DNA from: Verticiella alkaliphila
GTDB taxonomy: Bacteria; Pseudomonadota; Gammaproteobacteria; Burkholderiales; Burkholderiaceae_B
DNA length: 64,000 nucleotides
NCBI RefSeq assembly: GCF_018904615.1
Contig: NZ_JADCNH010000022.1
Coordinates: forward strand, 1 to 64,000
Direction: 5' to 3'
A model generated the notes under the pieces. It was not told the DNA's origin and did not search any database. It saw only the letters and a list, made by a program, of their open reading frames with translations. Below are positions 8,060 to 16,831 of the stretch, one piece after another. Made by a program: the position numbers and the translations under genes. Numbering within the stretch: position 1 is the first letter of the stretch; every line of letters begins with the position of its first letter.

Positions 8060-9109
8060 ATGTCCCGTCCTGCTGCCGATCCCGCGCGCCTCCGTGCCCG
8101 CTACCGTCGCATCGTCTTCCTGACGCTGTTCCTCACGCTCGATCTCATCATGTTCGGCGCCTTCGTGCGGCTGTCGGACTCGGGCCTGGGCTGTCCGGAC
8201 TGGCCGGGCTGCTACGGCAGCTTCAGCCCGTTCGGCGCGCGCGATCACATCGGTGCCGCGGTGGACGCGCAGCCCTACGGGCCGGTGACGCACGCCAAGG
8301 CCTGGATCGAGATGGTCCACCGCTACGTGGGCGCGATCCTCGGCATGCTGCTCATCGCCATCGCGTGGATGGCGTGGCGGCATCGCGAGGCGTTGCGACA
8401 ATCGCCCACGCTGGCCGTCGTGAGCCTGGTGGCCGTGTGCATCCAGGGCGCCTTCGGCGCCTGGACGGTGACGCACAAGCTGATGCCGGTGGTGGTAACC
8501 ACCCATCTGCTGGGCGGCATGGCGCTGCTCGCGCTGCTGACCTGGCTTGGGGCCCGGCAGAAAGCCCATGATCCCGTGCCCGCCGAGGCCTGGCGCTGGC
8601 GGGTGGCGGCAGGCGTCGGTCTCGGGCTGCTGGGGGTGCAGATCGCACTGGGCGGCTGGGTGAGCACGAACTACGCGGCGCTCGCCTGCCTGGATTTCCC
8701 CACCTGCCACGGTGAATGGGTGCCGGACATGGATTTCCATGGCGGCTTCTCGCTGGTGCGGGCATTGGGCGAGCTTCCCTCAGGCGAGATCATTTCGCAG
8801 AACGCCCTCACGGCCATCCACTGGGTGCACCGGAACTTTGCGTTCATCGTGTTTGTCTATCTGGGCTGGCTCGCGCACCGTCTGAGCAGGTTCCCGGGGT
8901 TGCGCGGCCCGGCCCGCCTCTTGGCGGCGTTCCTGGTATTGCAGGTCTTGACCGGCATCGCCACGATCTTCCTGCAATGGCCCTTGTTGCTTGCCGTCAT
9001 CCACAACGGCGGAGCCGCCGTGCTCACCATGGCCTGCACCACCCTGGTGGTGCGTACCGCGCGGGCGGGAAAGCAGCCGCCTGCCGCAGACGATAAAATC
9101 ACGTCATGA
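8060..9109 (+). CDS. ctaA: Heme A synthase (COX15/CtaA)
   Basis: This 349-residue, eight-helix membrane protein oxidises the C8 methyl of heme O to give heme A. The family signatures are [20 protein letters not shown] near the N-terminus, and histidines in [25 protein letters not shown] and AVIHNGGAA that ligate the two hemes. It overlaps ctaB by four bases (ATGA), which couples the two heme A biosynthesis steps. Confidence 0.95.
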   Translation: MSRPAADPARLRARYRRIVFLTLFLTLDLIMFGAFVRLSDSGLGCPDWPGCYGSFSPFGARDHIGAAVDAQPYGPVTHAKAWIEMVHRYVGAILGMLLIAIAWMAWRHREALRQSPTLAVVSLVAVCIQGAFGAWTVTHKLMPVVVTTHLLGGMALLALLTWLGARQKAHDPVPAEAWRWRVAAGVGLGLLGVQIALGGWVSTNYAALACLDFPTCHGEWVPDMDFHGGFSLVRALGELPSGEIISQNALTAIHWVHRNFAFIVFVYLGWLAHRLSRFPGLRGPARLLAAFLVLQVLTGIATIFLQWPLLLAVIHNGGAAVLTMACTTLVVRTARAGKQPPAADDKITS

Positions 9110-9999
9110 GTACCTTGTCCGTTTCCCAGGTGCGGCTGCGCGCACGCCAGTACCTGGTGCTCACCAAGCCGCGGGTCACCCAGCTCGCCGTGTTCTGCGC
9201 GGTGATCGGCATGTTCCTCGCCGCGCCCGGGCTGCCCAGGCTCGATACGGTGATCTTCGCCACGCTGGGCATCTGGCTGCTGGCCGCGGCCGCGTTCGCG
9301 GTCAACTGCCTCATCGAGCAGCAGGTGGACGCGCGCATGGCGCGCACCCGGCATCGCGCCACCGCGAGCGGGGAGATCACCGCGGCCCAGACGCTGGCCA
9401 CCTCGGGCGTGCTGGGCGGTCTCGGCATGTTCGTGCTGTACCACTGGGTCAACCCGCTCACGATGTGGCTCACCTTCGCCACCTTCGTGGGCTATGCCAT
9501 CATCTACACCGTCATCCTCAAGCCGCGCACGCCCCAGAACATCGTGATCGGCGGGCTCTCGGGTGCGATGCCGCCGGCACTCGGCTGGGCGGCCGTGGCG
9601 GATGCCGTGCCTGCGCAGGCCTGGCTGCTGGTGCTCATCATCTTCATCTGGACGCCGCCGCACTTCTGGGCGCTTGCGCTCTACCGCAGCGACGACTACG
9701 CCAATGCCGGGCTGCCGATGCTGCCGGTCACGCATGGCGACCGCTTCACGCGCCTGCACATCCTGCTGTACTCCTTCGCGCTCTTCGGCACCACGCTGCT
9801 GCCCTACGTGATCCGCATGAGCGGGCTGCTGTACCTCGTGTCCGCCGTGGCGCTGGGCGCCGTCTTCGTGGGCTATGCCTGGAAGCTCTACCGCGAATAC
9901 AGCGAAGCGCTCGCGCGCAAGACCTTCAAGTTCTCCATACTCTATCTGGCCCTGCTGTTCGGTGCGCTGCTGCTCGATCACTGGGTCCTCGTCTTCTGA
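9106..9999 (+). CDS. ctaB: Protoheme IX farnesyltransferase (heme O synthase)
   Basis: This 297-residue polytopic protein adds the farnesyl chain to protoheme to form heme O, the substrate of the upstream ctaA product. Signatures are [12 protein letters not shown] near the start, the metal/diphosphate motif [19 protein letters not shown], and [19 protein letters not shown] followed by [11 protein letters not shown]. Its ATG lies inside the ctaA stop. The length is normal for COX10/CyoE proteins. Confidence 0.95.
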   Translation: MSTLSVSQVRLRARQYLVLTKPRVTQLAVFCAVIGMFLAAPGLPRLDTVIFATLGIWLLAAAAFAVNCLIEQQVDARMARTRHRATASGEITAAQTLATSGVLGGLGMFVLYHWVNPLTMWLTFATFVGYAIIYTVILKPRTPQNIVIGGLSGAMPPALGWAAVADAVPAQAWLLVLIIFIWTPPHFWALALYRSDDYANAGLPMLPVTHGDRFTRLHILLYSFALFGTTLLPYVIRMSGLLYLVSAVALGAVFVGYAWKLYREYSEALARKTFKFSILYLALLFGALLLDHWVLVF

Positions 10000-10001
10000 T
10001 C

Positions 10002-10613
10002 ATGACCCAGCCCAATGCCTCGCGTCGCCGCCTGATGCTGGCCGGCGCCGCCGGCCTGGTGGGCGGCACCGCGCTCGTCGGCTGCTCCCCGGCCTCCCGG
10101 AAGTTCCACGCTACCGACATCTCCGGCTCGGACATCGGTCGCAACTGGACGCTGCCGGACACTGCGGGCACCGACCGCACGGCCCAGGATTTCCAGGGCA
10201 AGGTGACCGCGCTCTTCTTCGGCTTCATCCAGTGCCCTGACGTGTGCCCCACGACGCTTGCCGAGCTCACGCAGGTGCGGGCCAAGCTCGGCGAGGACGC
10301 CGACCGTTTCCAGGTGCTCTTCGTGACGGTGGATCCGGACCGCGACACGCCCGAGATCGTGCGCACCTACGTCGAGCAGTTCGACAAGAGCTTCGTCGGC
10401 CTGCGCGGCAATCCGGAGCAGCTCGCTGCCGCGGCTCGCGCGTTCAAGGTGTTCTACGCCAAGGTGCCCACCTCCGACGGCCAGAGCTACACCATGGACC
10501 ACTCCGCAGGGCTCTACCTCTTCGCCCCCGACGCCACGGTGCAGCTCTACGCGCGCTATGGGCAGCCGGTGGACGAGCTCGTCTCGGACGTTCGCGGTCT
10601 GCTCTCGGCCTGA
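10002..10613 (+). CDS. sco1: SCO1/SenC copper chaperone
   Basis: This 203-residue lipoprotein has a short basic start, a hydrophobic stretch and a lipobox ending at C28 (TALVGC). The mature domain shows the SCO copper site C78-PDV-C82 and H167 (MDHSAG), with the preceding FFGFIQCPDVCP block. SCO proteins deliver copper to the CuA site of subunit II. It starts two bases after the ctaB stop and ends the oxidase/assembly run. Confidence 0.95.
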   Translation: MTQPNASRRRLMLAGAAGLVGGTALVGCSPASRKFHATDISGSDIGRNWTLPDTAGTDRTAQDFQGKVTALFFGFIQCPDVCPTTLAELTQVRAKLGEDADRFQVLFVTVDPDRDTPEIVRTYVEQFDKSFVGLRGNPEQLAAAARAFKVFYAKVPTSDGQSYTMDHSAGLYLFAPDATVQLYARYGQPVDELVSDVRGLLSA

Positions 10614-10698
10614 GCGGCAGGATGGGGTGCGGCTCGGGCAACGCCAGCCCATTCGCGGCGCACGCGGCTGAGGTCCAAAGATCCCGCTGTTCTCGCGT

Positions 10699-10726
10699 TT
10701 GCACCCGGGGTGCCCAAGCATAAGAT
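10699..10726 (+). promoter_or_regulatory. Candidate promoter of the outer-membrane protein gene
   Basis: TTGCAC at 10699-10704 and TAAGAT at 10721-10726 are separated by 16 bases, and a small inverted repeat GCACC-CGG-GGTGC overlaps the -35 box. The boxes match four of six consensus positions each, so this is only a candidate. Confidence 0.35.
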
Positions 10727-10794
10727 TCCAGCCGGTTTCACACGGTCGCCACGTCGGCCGCGTGATGTGCTCTCTTCGCCTGGAATCCTCCGTG

Positions 10795-11487
10795 ATGTTC
10801 TCCCCTGCCGTTCGCCTCGCCGCTGCGCTCAGCCTTTGCGCTGCTGCTTGCGGCACTGTCCAAGCCCAATCCGTTTACGCCAAGGCGGGTTTTCTGGGGG
10901 CCGGTATCGGTGCCTCGTATGGCCTGTCTCCGGCTGTCACGCTGCGTGCGGATGTGACCACGGCAGGCTCGCTCTCGCGCAGCGGCAGCACGAGCGACTT
11001 CGATTACCGTGGCAAGCTGCGCGTGCGCCAAGCAGGCGGCTATGTCGACTGGTTCCCCTTCGACAATGGCTTTCGCCTGTCTGTCGGTCTGCAGGCACGC
11101 GACGCGCGCCTCGATGCCGACGCGCGCCCCCGCGCCAGCGGGACGATCACCATCGGCGGCACGACCGTGGGATTCGGGTCAGAGGACAGGGCGGACGCGC
11201 GTGCCAAGCTGCCCACGGTGGCGCCGTACGTCGGGCTGGGCTGGGGGCACAACACGGTCCAACGCGCGAGCAAGCCCGGCTTTGGCTTCATCGCCGACGT
11301 GGGCGTGTCGTTGGGCAAGCCGAAGGTCGACTTCTGGGTGAGCGACTCGGTGCGCGCCAAGCTTGATGTCATCACGGGGGGCCGCGCCCAGGACCAGATC
11401 GATCGCCAGCGTGACGAGTTTCAGAGCGACGTGGACAAGCTCAAGGTGCTGCCGCAGGCCTACGTGGGCGTGGCGTATTACTTCTGA
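10795..11487 (+). CDS. Predicted outer-membrane beta-barrel protein
   Basis: This 230-residue protein has a signal peptide ending ACGTVQAQS, then alternating hydrophobic/polar strands rich in Gly, Tyr and Phe and a terminal aromatic residue (GVAYYF), all typical of small outer-membrane barrels. Strand-like blocks include GAGIGASYGLSPAVTLRADV and VAPYVGLGWGHN. A charged stretch (QDQIDRQRDEFQSDVDKLK) just before the last strand may be periplasmic. The ATG at 10795 is chosen because it directly precedes the signal peptide; the in-frame ATG at 10765 is possible. No specific function is recognised. Confidence 0.65.
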   Translation: MFSPAVRLAAALSLCAAACGTVQAQSVYAKAGFLGAGIGASYGLSPAVTLRADVTTAGSLSRSGSTSDFDYRGKLRVRQAGGYVDWFPFDNGFRLSVGLQARDARLDADARPRASGTITIGGTTVGFGSEDRADARAKLPTVAPYVGLGWGHNTVQRASKPGFGFIADVGVSLGKPKVDFWVSDSVRAKLDVITGGRAQDQIDRQRDEFQSDVDKLKVLPQAYVGVAYYF

Positions 11488-11530
11488 CGCGTGGCGGTGC
11501 GGGCGTCCCACCGGTGCCCGTATGACACAG

Positions 11531-11572
11531 TGATAGAATGTCAGCCGATGTCCTCATGGCATCGACTGACAT
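11531..11572 (+). promoter_or_regulatory. Extended -10 element overlapping a long inverted repeat upstream of metX
   Basis: TGATAGAAT (11531-11539) reads as an extended -10 box. It runs into an inverted repeat: ATGTCAG-C-CGATG at 11538-11550 and CATCG-A-CTGACAT at 11560-11572, two 12-bp paired arms interrupted once, with a 9-base centre. The repeat sits about 62 bases before the metX start. It could be a repressor operator at the transcription start or an RNA hairpin. Confidence 0.5.
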
Positions 11573-11633
11573 GGCGCCGATTTGCGTGATCCGCTTGCGG
11601 GCGCCTCATAAATCCCGCTAAAGAGGTCTTGTT

Positions 11634-12803
11634 GTGCTCTCGCCCCATTCCCCTGCCGCGCCCGCGTCGGTCGGCATCGTTGCTCCGCAGTTCCTCGATT
11701 TCTCCGAACCCCTCGAACTCGCCAGCGGCAAGCAGCTCGGCCCGTACACGCTCGCCGTCGAAACCTACGGCACGCTGAACGCCGAGCGCAGCAATGCCGT
11801 GCTCGTGTGTCACGCCCTGAACGCGTCGCATCACGTGGCCGGTGTCTATGCCGATCAGCCGGCGAGCGTCGGCTGGTGGGACAACATGGTCGGCCCCGGC
11901 AAGCCGCTGGACACCAACCGGTTCTTCGTCATCGGGATCAACAACCTGGGTTCGTGCTTCGGGTCCACGGGTCCGGCGAGCGTGGACCCTGCCACCGGCA
12001 AGCCGCTGGGTGCGCAATTCCCCGTGCTCACCGTCGAAGACTGGGTCCACGCGCAGGCGCGCGTGGCCGATCGCCTGGGCATCGAACGCTTCGCCGCGGT
12101 GATGGGCGGCTCGCTCGGCGGCATGCAGGCGCTGAGCTGGGCCATCACGTATCCCGAGCGTCTGGCGCACTGCGTGGTCATCGCGAGCACGCCGCGGCTG
12201 TCGGCCCAGAACATCGCGTTCAACGAAGTGGCGCGCCGCGCCATCATCACCGACCCGGATTTCCATGGGGGCGATTACTACGCTCATCAGACGGTGCCGC
12301 GGCGCGGCCTGGCGGTGGCGCGCATGGTGGGCCACATCACCTATCTGTCCGGCGACAGCATGGCCGAGAAGTTCGGCCGCACGCAGCGCGCGCCCCAGGA
12401 GGGCGGCGGCTACCGCTACGGGTTCGACATCGAGTTCGAAGTGGAGTCCTACCTGCGCTATCAGGGTGAGAAGTTCTCCGGCTACTTCGACGCCAATACG
12501 TATCTGCTGCTCACGCGGGCCCTGGACTACTTCGATCCGGCCAAGGCGCACAACGGCGATCTGACGCGTGCGCTGGCAGCCGTCAAGGCGAAGTTCCTGC
12601 TTGCCTCGTTCACGACGGACTGGCGCTTTCCGCCAGAGAACTCGCGCGAGATCGTGCGCGCGCTGCTGGCCAATCACGTCCCGGTCACCTACGCCGAGAT
12701 CGACGCCCCGCACGGCCACGACGCCTTCCTGCTGGAGGATGCGCGCTATCACGCCGTGGTGCGCGCCTATTACGAACGCATCGCCAACGAGCTTGCCCTA
12801 TGA
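11634..12803 (+). CDS. metX: Homoserine O-acyltransferase (MetX family)
   Basis: This 389-residue alpha/beta-hydrolase-fold enzyme acylates homoserine, the first committed step of methionine synthesis. The nucleophile elbow GGSLGGMQ places the catalytic serine at residue 160, with D329 (TDWRFPP) and the histidine of PHGHDAFL (about residues 360-362) completing the triad. The GTG at 11634 is used as start because the frame has no nearby ATG and the N-terminal block [15 protein letters not shown] follows. Betaproteobacterial MetX enzymes may use succinyl- rather than acetyl-CoA; this is not settled here. It overlaps metW by four bases. Confidence 0.92.
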   Translation: MLSPHSPAAPASVGIVAPQFLDFSEPLELASGKQLGPYTLAVETYGTLNAERSNAVLVCHALNASHHVAGVYADQPASVGWWDNMVGPGKPLDTNRFFVIGINNLGSCFGSTGPASVDPATGKPLGAQFPVLTVEDWVHAQARVADRLGIERFAAVMGGSLGGMQALSWAITYPERLAHCVVIASTPRLSAQNIAFNEVARRAIITDPDFHGGDYYAHQTVPRRGLAVARMVGHITYLSGDSMAEKFGRTQRAPQEGGGYRYGFDIEFEVESYLRYQGEKFSGYFDANTYLLLTRALDYFDPAKAHNGDLTRALAAVKAKFLLASFTTDWRFPPENSREIVRALLANHVPVTYAEIDAPHGHDAFLLEDARYHAVVRAYYERIANELAL

Positions 12804-13414
12804 CCGAGATCCCGACCGTACGGCCAGACCTGGCGCGCATCGCCAGCTGGATCGCCCCGGGCAGCCGGGTGCTGGATCTGGGCTGCGGCGACGGTGCCTT
12901 GCTGGCGCACCTGGCCACGCACCGGCAGGTGTCGGGCGTGGGCGTGGAGATCGACGACGCGCGCGTGATTGCCTGCGTGGGGCGCGGTGTCAACGTCATC
13001 CAGCAGAACCTGGAGGCCGGTCTGGCCCTCTTTGGCGATGGCGAGTTCGACACGGTAGTGCTCTCGCAGACGCTGCAGGCCATGCATCACACCCAGCATA
13101 TTCTGCGCGAGATGGCACGCGTGGCGCGCGAAGGCATCGTGTCCTTCCCCAACTTCGGCTACTGGAAGCACGGCCTGTCGATCCTGGCAGGCCGCATGCC
13201 GGTGTCGGGACAATTGCCCTACGCCTGGTACGACACCCCCAACATCCATTTGTGCACGCTGCAGGATTTCGAGCGCCTGGCGCAAGAACTCTCGCTCGAC
13301 GTGCTCGAGCGCGCCACCTTCGACACCCGCGGTGAGGTGAAGGTGCTGCCGCAATGGCGCAGCACGCTGGCGGTGTATCGCTTTGCCTCGCCGCAGCACG
13401 CGGCGAGCGCCTGA
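12800..13414 (+). CDS. metW: MetW methyltransferase-like protein
   Basis: This 204-residue protein has a class I SAM-binding motif ([12 protein letters not shown]) and the MetW block [20 protein letters not shown]. MetW pairs with MetX in Alpha- and Betaproteobacteria and is needed for full MetX activity in some of them. Start and stop overlap with metX (ATGA) indicates translational coupling. A strong hairpin follows the stop. Confidence 0.92.
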   Translation: MTEIPTVRPDLARIASWIAPGSRVLDLGCGDGALLAHLATHRQVSGVGVEIDDARVIACVGRGVNVIQQNLEAGLALFGDGEFDTVVLSQTLQAMHHTQHILREMARVAREGIVSFPNFGYWKHGLSILAGRMPVSGQLPYAWYDTPNIHLCTLQDFERLAQELSLDVLERATFDTRGEVKVLPQWRSTLAVYRFASPQHAASA

Positions 13415-13446
13415 CGGCCCGACGCGCGGCGGCGCCGCGCGGGCCG
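13415..13446. terminator. Hairpin between convergent metW and the SET gene
   Basis: CGGCCC (13415-13420) pairs with GGGCCG (13441-13446), and GCGCGGC (13424-13430) with GCCGCGC (13434-13440), around a 3-base loop. There is no T-run on either strand. It lies immediately after the metW stop and just downstream of the convergent SET-domain gene. Confidence 0.6.
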
Positions 13447-13456
13447 AGGTTGCCCG

Positions 13457-14065
13457 CTAGGCGGCCTTGGCCTTTCTGGATCCGCCGGTTTTCTTCGTGG
13501 CCTTGACCGTCTTGACCGGTTTCGCGTCGTCGGCGGGCTTGGCGCCCTTCGTCTTCGCCACCTTCGTCGTCTTCGCGGTCTTGGCCGCCTTGGCGGCCGG
13601 CTTGCGCTTGAGCGCCAGCATCGTGCCACGACAGCCCGGGGTGCCACACAGGCACTTGTACTGCTCACGAACCGTCTTGGTCAGCCGCTCGTCCAGCACC
13701 AGGCCATAGTCGAAGTTGAGCTCCTCGCCGCGGTCGATGTCGCGCAGCGACACGATAAAGACGCGAAAGTCGTCCGTCTCCTCGGTCTCGCAGTTGGGCT
13801 CGCACGAGTGGTTGACCCACTTGGCCTCATTGCCTCCGACATGACCGTCGATCACGGTGCCATTGCCCAGCGCGAAGAAGAACGTGTGGAAGGGATCATC
13901 CGGATTCACCGGATGGCGGCGATCCGCTTCGTCCGAGGAGATGATCTCCCCCGTGTACTCGAAGACACGCGTGCCTGCGGGAATCTTGCGCGCGGCATAG
14001 ACGCCGGTGCCATGGATCGGCGAACGGCGCAGGCGATGCCAGGCCTTGGCGGGAGTCGTGGTCAT
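13457..14065 (-). CDS. SET-domain protein-lysine methyltransferase with Lys-rich tail
   Basis: This 202-residue protein contains a full SET domain: GTGVYAARKIPAGTRVFEYTG, the SAM/pseudoknot motif NHSCEPNCE, ELNFDYG, and a post-SET zinc motif CLCGTPGC. It ends in a ~55-residue tail of AAK/TAK/VK repeats resembling histone H1. SET enzymes methylate protein lysines; the bacterial target is unknown. The ATG at 14065 is abutted upstream by ten consecutive C residues (on the coding strand) with no ribosome-binding site. An in-frame ATG at 14107 would read through that C-tract and add 14 residues. Confidence 0.85.
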   Translation of the reverse strand: MTTTPAKAWHRLRRSPIHGTGVYAARKIPAGTRVFEYTGEIISSDEADRRHPVNPDDPFHTFFFALGNGTVIDGHVGGNEAKWVNHSCEPNCETEETDDFRVFIVSLRDIDRGEELNFDYGLVLDERLTKTVREQYKCLCGTPGCRGTMLALKRKPAAKAAKTAKTTKVAKTKGAKPADDAKPVKTVKATKKTGGSRKAKAA

Positions 14066-14131
14066 GGGGGGGGGGAGGGACGGCAGGAGAAAGGCGAATT
14101 GTCGCATGCAGCAGCACGCTGCGGGCAGCCT

Positions 14132-14584
14132 TCAACCCACGCGTGCCAACAGGCTCAGCAAGGTCTGTCGCTCGAGCGGATCGAGCCTGCGCGTGACATG
14201 CCGGTCATGCGCGTGCATGGCCTCGGTCATTTCGGCCAGCGCGGCCCTTCCGGCGGGCGTGAGATCCAGCGCCACCGTGCGACGGTCGCTGTCCGGCGCG
14301 CTGCGCGTCACATAGCCCATGCCTTGCAGGCCGTTGAGCAGGACCACCACACCGGAGCGTGCAATGCCAAGCACGTCGGCCAAGGTCGTGGCCTTCATGC
14401 CGGGATTGGCGCCGATGACCGTGAGCGCCGAGAAGCGGGCAGGCGTCATCTGCCACCGCGCCAGGGTGGCATGCAGGTCTTCATAGAGCCGCAGCTGGGC
14501 GCGGCGCAGCGCGTAACCGACGAGCTCGTCGAGGGCGCCCTGTGCGGGCAGGGCGGGAGCCCCAGGGTCTTGGCGATCAGTCAT
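14132..14584 (-). CDS. MarR-family transcriptional regulator
   Basis: This 150-residue protein has the MarR winged-helix layout: LYEDLHATLARWQMTPARFS, the recognition region ATTLADVLGIARSGVVVLLN, and the wing GYVTRSAPDSDRRTVALDLT. MarR proteins bind as dimers to palindromes and usually respond to aromatic acids. It is divergent from the TctC-type binding-protein gene, and a 25-base palindrome (14683-14707) lies in the shared intergenic region, a likely operator. The inducer is not readable from the sequence. Confidence 0.88.
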   Translation of the reverse strand: MTDRQDPGAPALPAQGALDELVGYALRRAQLRLYEDLHATLARWQMTPARFSALTVIGANPGMKATTLADVLGIARSGVVVLLNGLQGMGYVTRSAPDSDRRTVALDLTPAGRAALAEMTEAMHAHDRHVTRRLDPLERQTLLSLLARVG

Positions 14585-14682
14585 GGCGGCTCAGGAACGA
14601 ATGGCTCGAAAGACTACCGCATCCGTCCTTCGCGAGGCCAGCCCGCCGTCTCAGGGAAAACACCGTAGGCTGCCCGACGATG

Positions 14683-14707
14683 ATTTTGTTATGTTGCTTA
14701 ACAAAAT
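14683..14707. promoter_or_regulatory. Palindromic candidate MarR operator
   Basis: ATTTTGTTA (14683-14691) and its exact reverse complement TAACAAAAT (14699-14707) flank a 7-base centre. The site is A/T-rich in a G/C-rich region and lies 49 bases before the tctC start and about 100 bases before the divergent MarR gene. Its size and symmetry suit a MarR dimer. Confidence 0.6.
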
Positions 14708-14755
14708 TCGACGCCGGGCGTTTGGCTCGGTCATCGTTCATCGAAGGAGACTCTC

Positions 14756-15723
14756 ATGTCGCTCGCATCCTGGATTGCCCGCAGCACGCTGCTGCTCGCC
14801 ATGCCCCTGGCCGCTCACGCCGCCCAGTTCCCGAACCAGAACATCCGGCTGAACGTCGGCTTCCCGCCAGGCACGGCACCGGACATCGTCGCGCGCATCG
14901 TCGGTCATGAGATGGGGCAGGCCTGGGGCAGTCGGTGGTGGTGGAGAACCGGGCAGGCGCCGGTGGGCAGATCGCTGCGCAGGCGGTGGCCCGCGCGGAA
15001 CCGGACGGCTACACGCTCCTCTTGGGCGAAGTCGGCTCCCTCAGCATCGCGCCGGCGGCATTCCCGTCGCTGCCGTACAACGTGGGCAAGGATTTCACGC
15101 CGGTGTCCGAAGTGGCCAGCGCTGACTTCGTGCTGGTCGTGCCCGCCAACTCGCCCTACAAGACGGTCGAAGAGTTCGTGAAGGGCGCCAAGGCGAGCAG
15201 TGACCGGCTGAACTTCGCCACCTTCGGCGCAGCCACGCCGGGTCACTTCGGGGCCGAGCTCTTTGCCAAGTCGGCGGGCTTCAAGATCGAGCCGGTGCAC
15301 TACCGCTCGACGGGCGACGCCGTCTCCGCATTGGCCTCCGGCACGGTGAGCGCCGGGTTCATCACTACCGCGATGGCATCGCAGCAGGTGGCAGGCGGCA
15401 AGATGCGCGCGCTCGCCAGTACCGGCAAGGAGCGTGCGGCGATCTTCCCGGACCTGCCCACGTTCACCGAAGCGGGCTTCCCGGACGTGGCCTTCAGCGC
15501 CTGGATGGCCATCGTCGCCCCCACGGGCACGCCGCCGGCCGCCATCGCCGCGCTGCAGGAAAGTGTCGTCAAGGCGCTCAAGGCCCCGGGCATCGACCGC
15601 AAGCTGGGTGACATGGGGCTGGTCCTCATCGGCTCGTCACCTGAGGACCTCGGCCGCGTGATCCAGAGCGACACCACCCGCTGGCAGCAGATCGTGAAGG
15701 ACACCGGCTTCAAGCCCGAGTAA
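14756..15723 (+). pseudogene. TctC-type tripartite tricarboxylate transporter binding protein (apparent 1-base deletion)
   Basis: A signal peptide (TLLLAMPLAAHAAQFP) and the family start IRLNVGFPPGTAPDIVARIV are read in one frame to about 14930. The rest, from VVENRAGAGGQIAAQAVARA to the end, is read in the next frame. Restoring one base in GGGGCAG (about 14926-14932) gives one continuous ~320-residue TctC/Bug protein. These periplasmic proteins bind carboxylates, often aromatic acids, for secondary transporters, but no TctA/TctB membrane genes are nearby. The downstream domain is complete and well conserved, so a sequencing error is more likely than decay. Confidence 0.8.
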
Positions 15724-15731
15724 GCCGGGCC

Positions 15732-15758
15732 GCCGGGCCGCGCTTCGCGTCGGCCGGC
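15732..15758. terminator. Hairpin between convergent tctC and the LysR gene
   Basis: GCCGG-GCCG-CGC (15732-15743) pairs with CG-CGGCCGGC-type sequence to 15758 around a TTC loop, with one bulge on each arm. No T-run follows. It sits nine bases after the tctC stop, between convergent genes. Confidence 0.5.
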
Positions 15759-15803
15759 AGATGAATTCGACATGCCGGGGGGGGCACAACGCCTCCCCGT
15801 GCG

Positions 15804-16712
15804 TCAGGCCGAATCGCCCAGGCAGTCCGCCACGAACCCGCGCAGCCACTGGCTCGCGGGGTCCTTGTGAAAGCGGGCATGCCAGAAGGCATTGATGCCC
15901 ACCACCGGCAGCGGCACCGGATGCGTCACATACGTGAGGCCGAAGGGCGCCACGCACTGCTGCGCATAGCGCTCCGGCACGGTCGCCAGCATGTCCGTGG
16001 CCGCGAGCAGGTGCCCCAGGCTCACGAAGTGCGGCACGCGCAGGCGGATGCGCCTGGGTGTGCCTTCTCCATCGATGATCTCGTCCACCTTGGCATGCCC
16101 GCTGCCCTGCGAGGTGACGAGCACGTGATCGGCCGCGAAGTAGCGCTTCTTCGTGAGCGTGACCTTGGCCAACGGATGATCGCGTCGCATGACGCACACA
16201 TAGCGCTGCAGGAATAGCCGCCGCTGGAAGTAGCCCGTCTTCAGCTGCGGGATCAGGCCGATCGCCAGATCGACGCGGCCGGATTCGAGCGCGGGATCGA
16301 GCTCCTCGGTGGCGTTGCGCACCGTTTGCAGTGTGATGCCCGGCGCGTGCCTGGCCAGCGCATCCATGAGCGCCGGCAACAGGGCGATCTCCCCCAGATC
16401 CGACATGCCGATGGTGAAGTTGCGCGTGCTGCTGCGCGCATCGAACCCTTCACGACGTTGCAGCGCGGCCTGCAGCGTGTTCAATGCATACGCCACCGGT
16501 TCGTCCAGCTGCGCGGCGAAGGCCGTGGGCTGCATGCCGCGCGCCGTGCGCACGAACAGTTCATCCCCGAGCAGGTCGCGCAGACGCCGCAGGGCGTTGC
16601 TCACTCCCGGCTGGCTGATGCCCAGTTCGCGCGCCGTCGCGGCCACGCGGCCCGTGCGCATCAGGTGATGGAACACCCGGAGCAGGTTCAGGTCGAGCGC
16701 GTTGATGTCCAT
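15804..16712 (-). CDS. LysR-family regulator, NahR/NagR-like
   Basis: This 302-residue protein begins LDLNLLRVFHHLMRTGRVAA with the LysR helix-turn-helix GISQPGVSNALRRLRDLLGD and a C-terminal effector domain. The N-terminus and the block TLQTVRNATEELDPALESGR resemble the NahR/NodD branch. It is divergent from the salicylate 5-hydroxylase genes, and the intergenic region carries a 15-base match to the NahR/NagR binding layout. I infer that it activates the nag genes in response to salicylate or a related compound. Confidence 0.85.
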   Translation of the reverse strand: MDINALDLNLLRVFHHLMRTGRVAATARELGISQPGVSNALRRLRDLLGDELFVRTARGMQPTAFAAQLDEPVAYALNTLQAALQRREGFDARSSTRNFTIGMSDLGEIALLPALMDALARHAPGITLQTVRNATEELDPALESGRVDLAIGLIPQLKTGYFQRRLFLQRYVCVMRRDHPLAKVTLTKKRYFAADHVLVTSQGSGHAKVDEIIDGEGTPRRIRLRVPHFVSLGHLLAATDMLATVPERYAQQCVAPFGLTYVTHPVPLPVVGINAFWHARFHKDPASQWLRGFVADCLGDSA

Positions 16713-16729
16713 GGCGGCCTCGCTGCAAT

Positions 16730-16744
16730 ATTCACAGGAGTGAT
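16730..16744. promoter_or_regulatory. NahR/NagR-type LysR box
   Basis: ATTCAC-AGG-AG-TGAT has the outer arms and spacing of the NahR/NagR site (ATTCAC-N5-TGAT) and lies 18 bases upstream of the LysR start and about 88 bases upstream of nagAa. A TAGAAT -10-like box for nagAa follows at 16790-16795. Confidence 0.6.
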
Positions 16745-16831
16745 GTAGATGATTCGCGAGATTCTATCGTTTTGTTTTCCACGCATGCCTAGAATGGCCG
16801 CAATCCATAACAAGCATGGCGGAGACAAGTC

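Noticed and set aside
11540-11633. SAM or SAH riboswitch upstream of metX
   Set aside because: I see a strong inverted repeat but none of the conserved cores of SAM-I, SAM-II, SAM-V or SAH riboswitches, so only a candidate operator/hairpin is reported.
15777-15784. Run of eight G after tctC
   Set aside because: It lies in a non-coding gap between convergent genes and does not touch a start codon or promoter I can identify, so a phase-variation role is unsupported.
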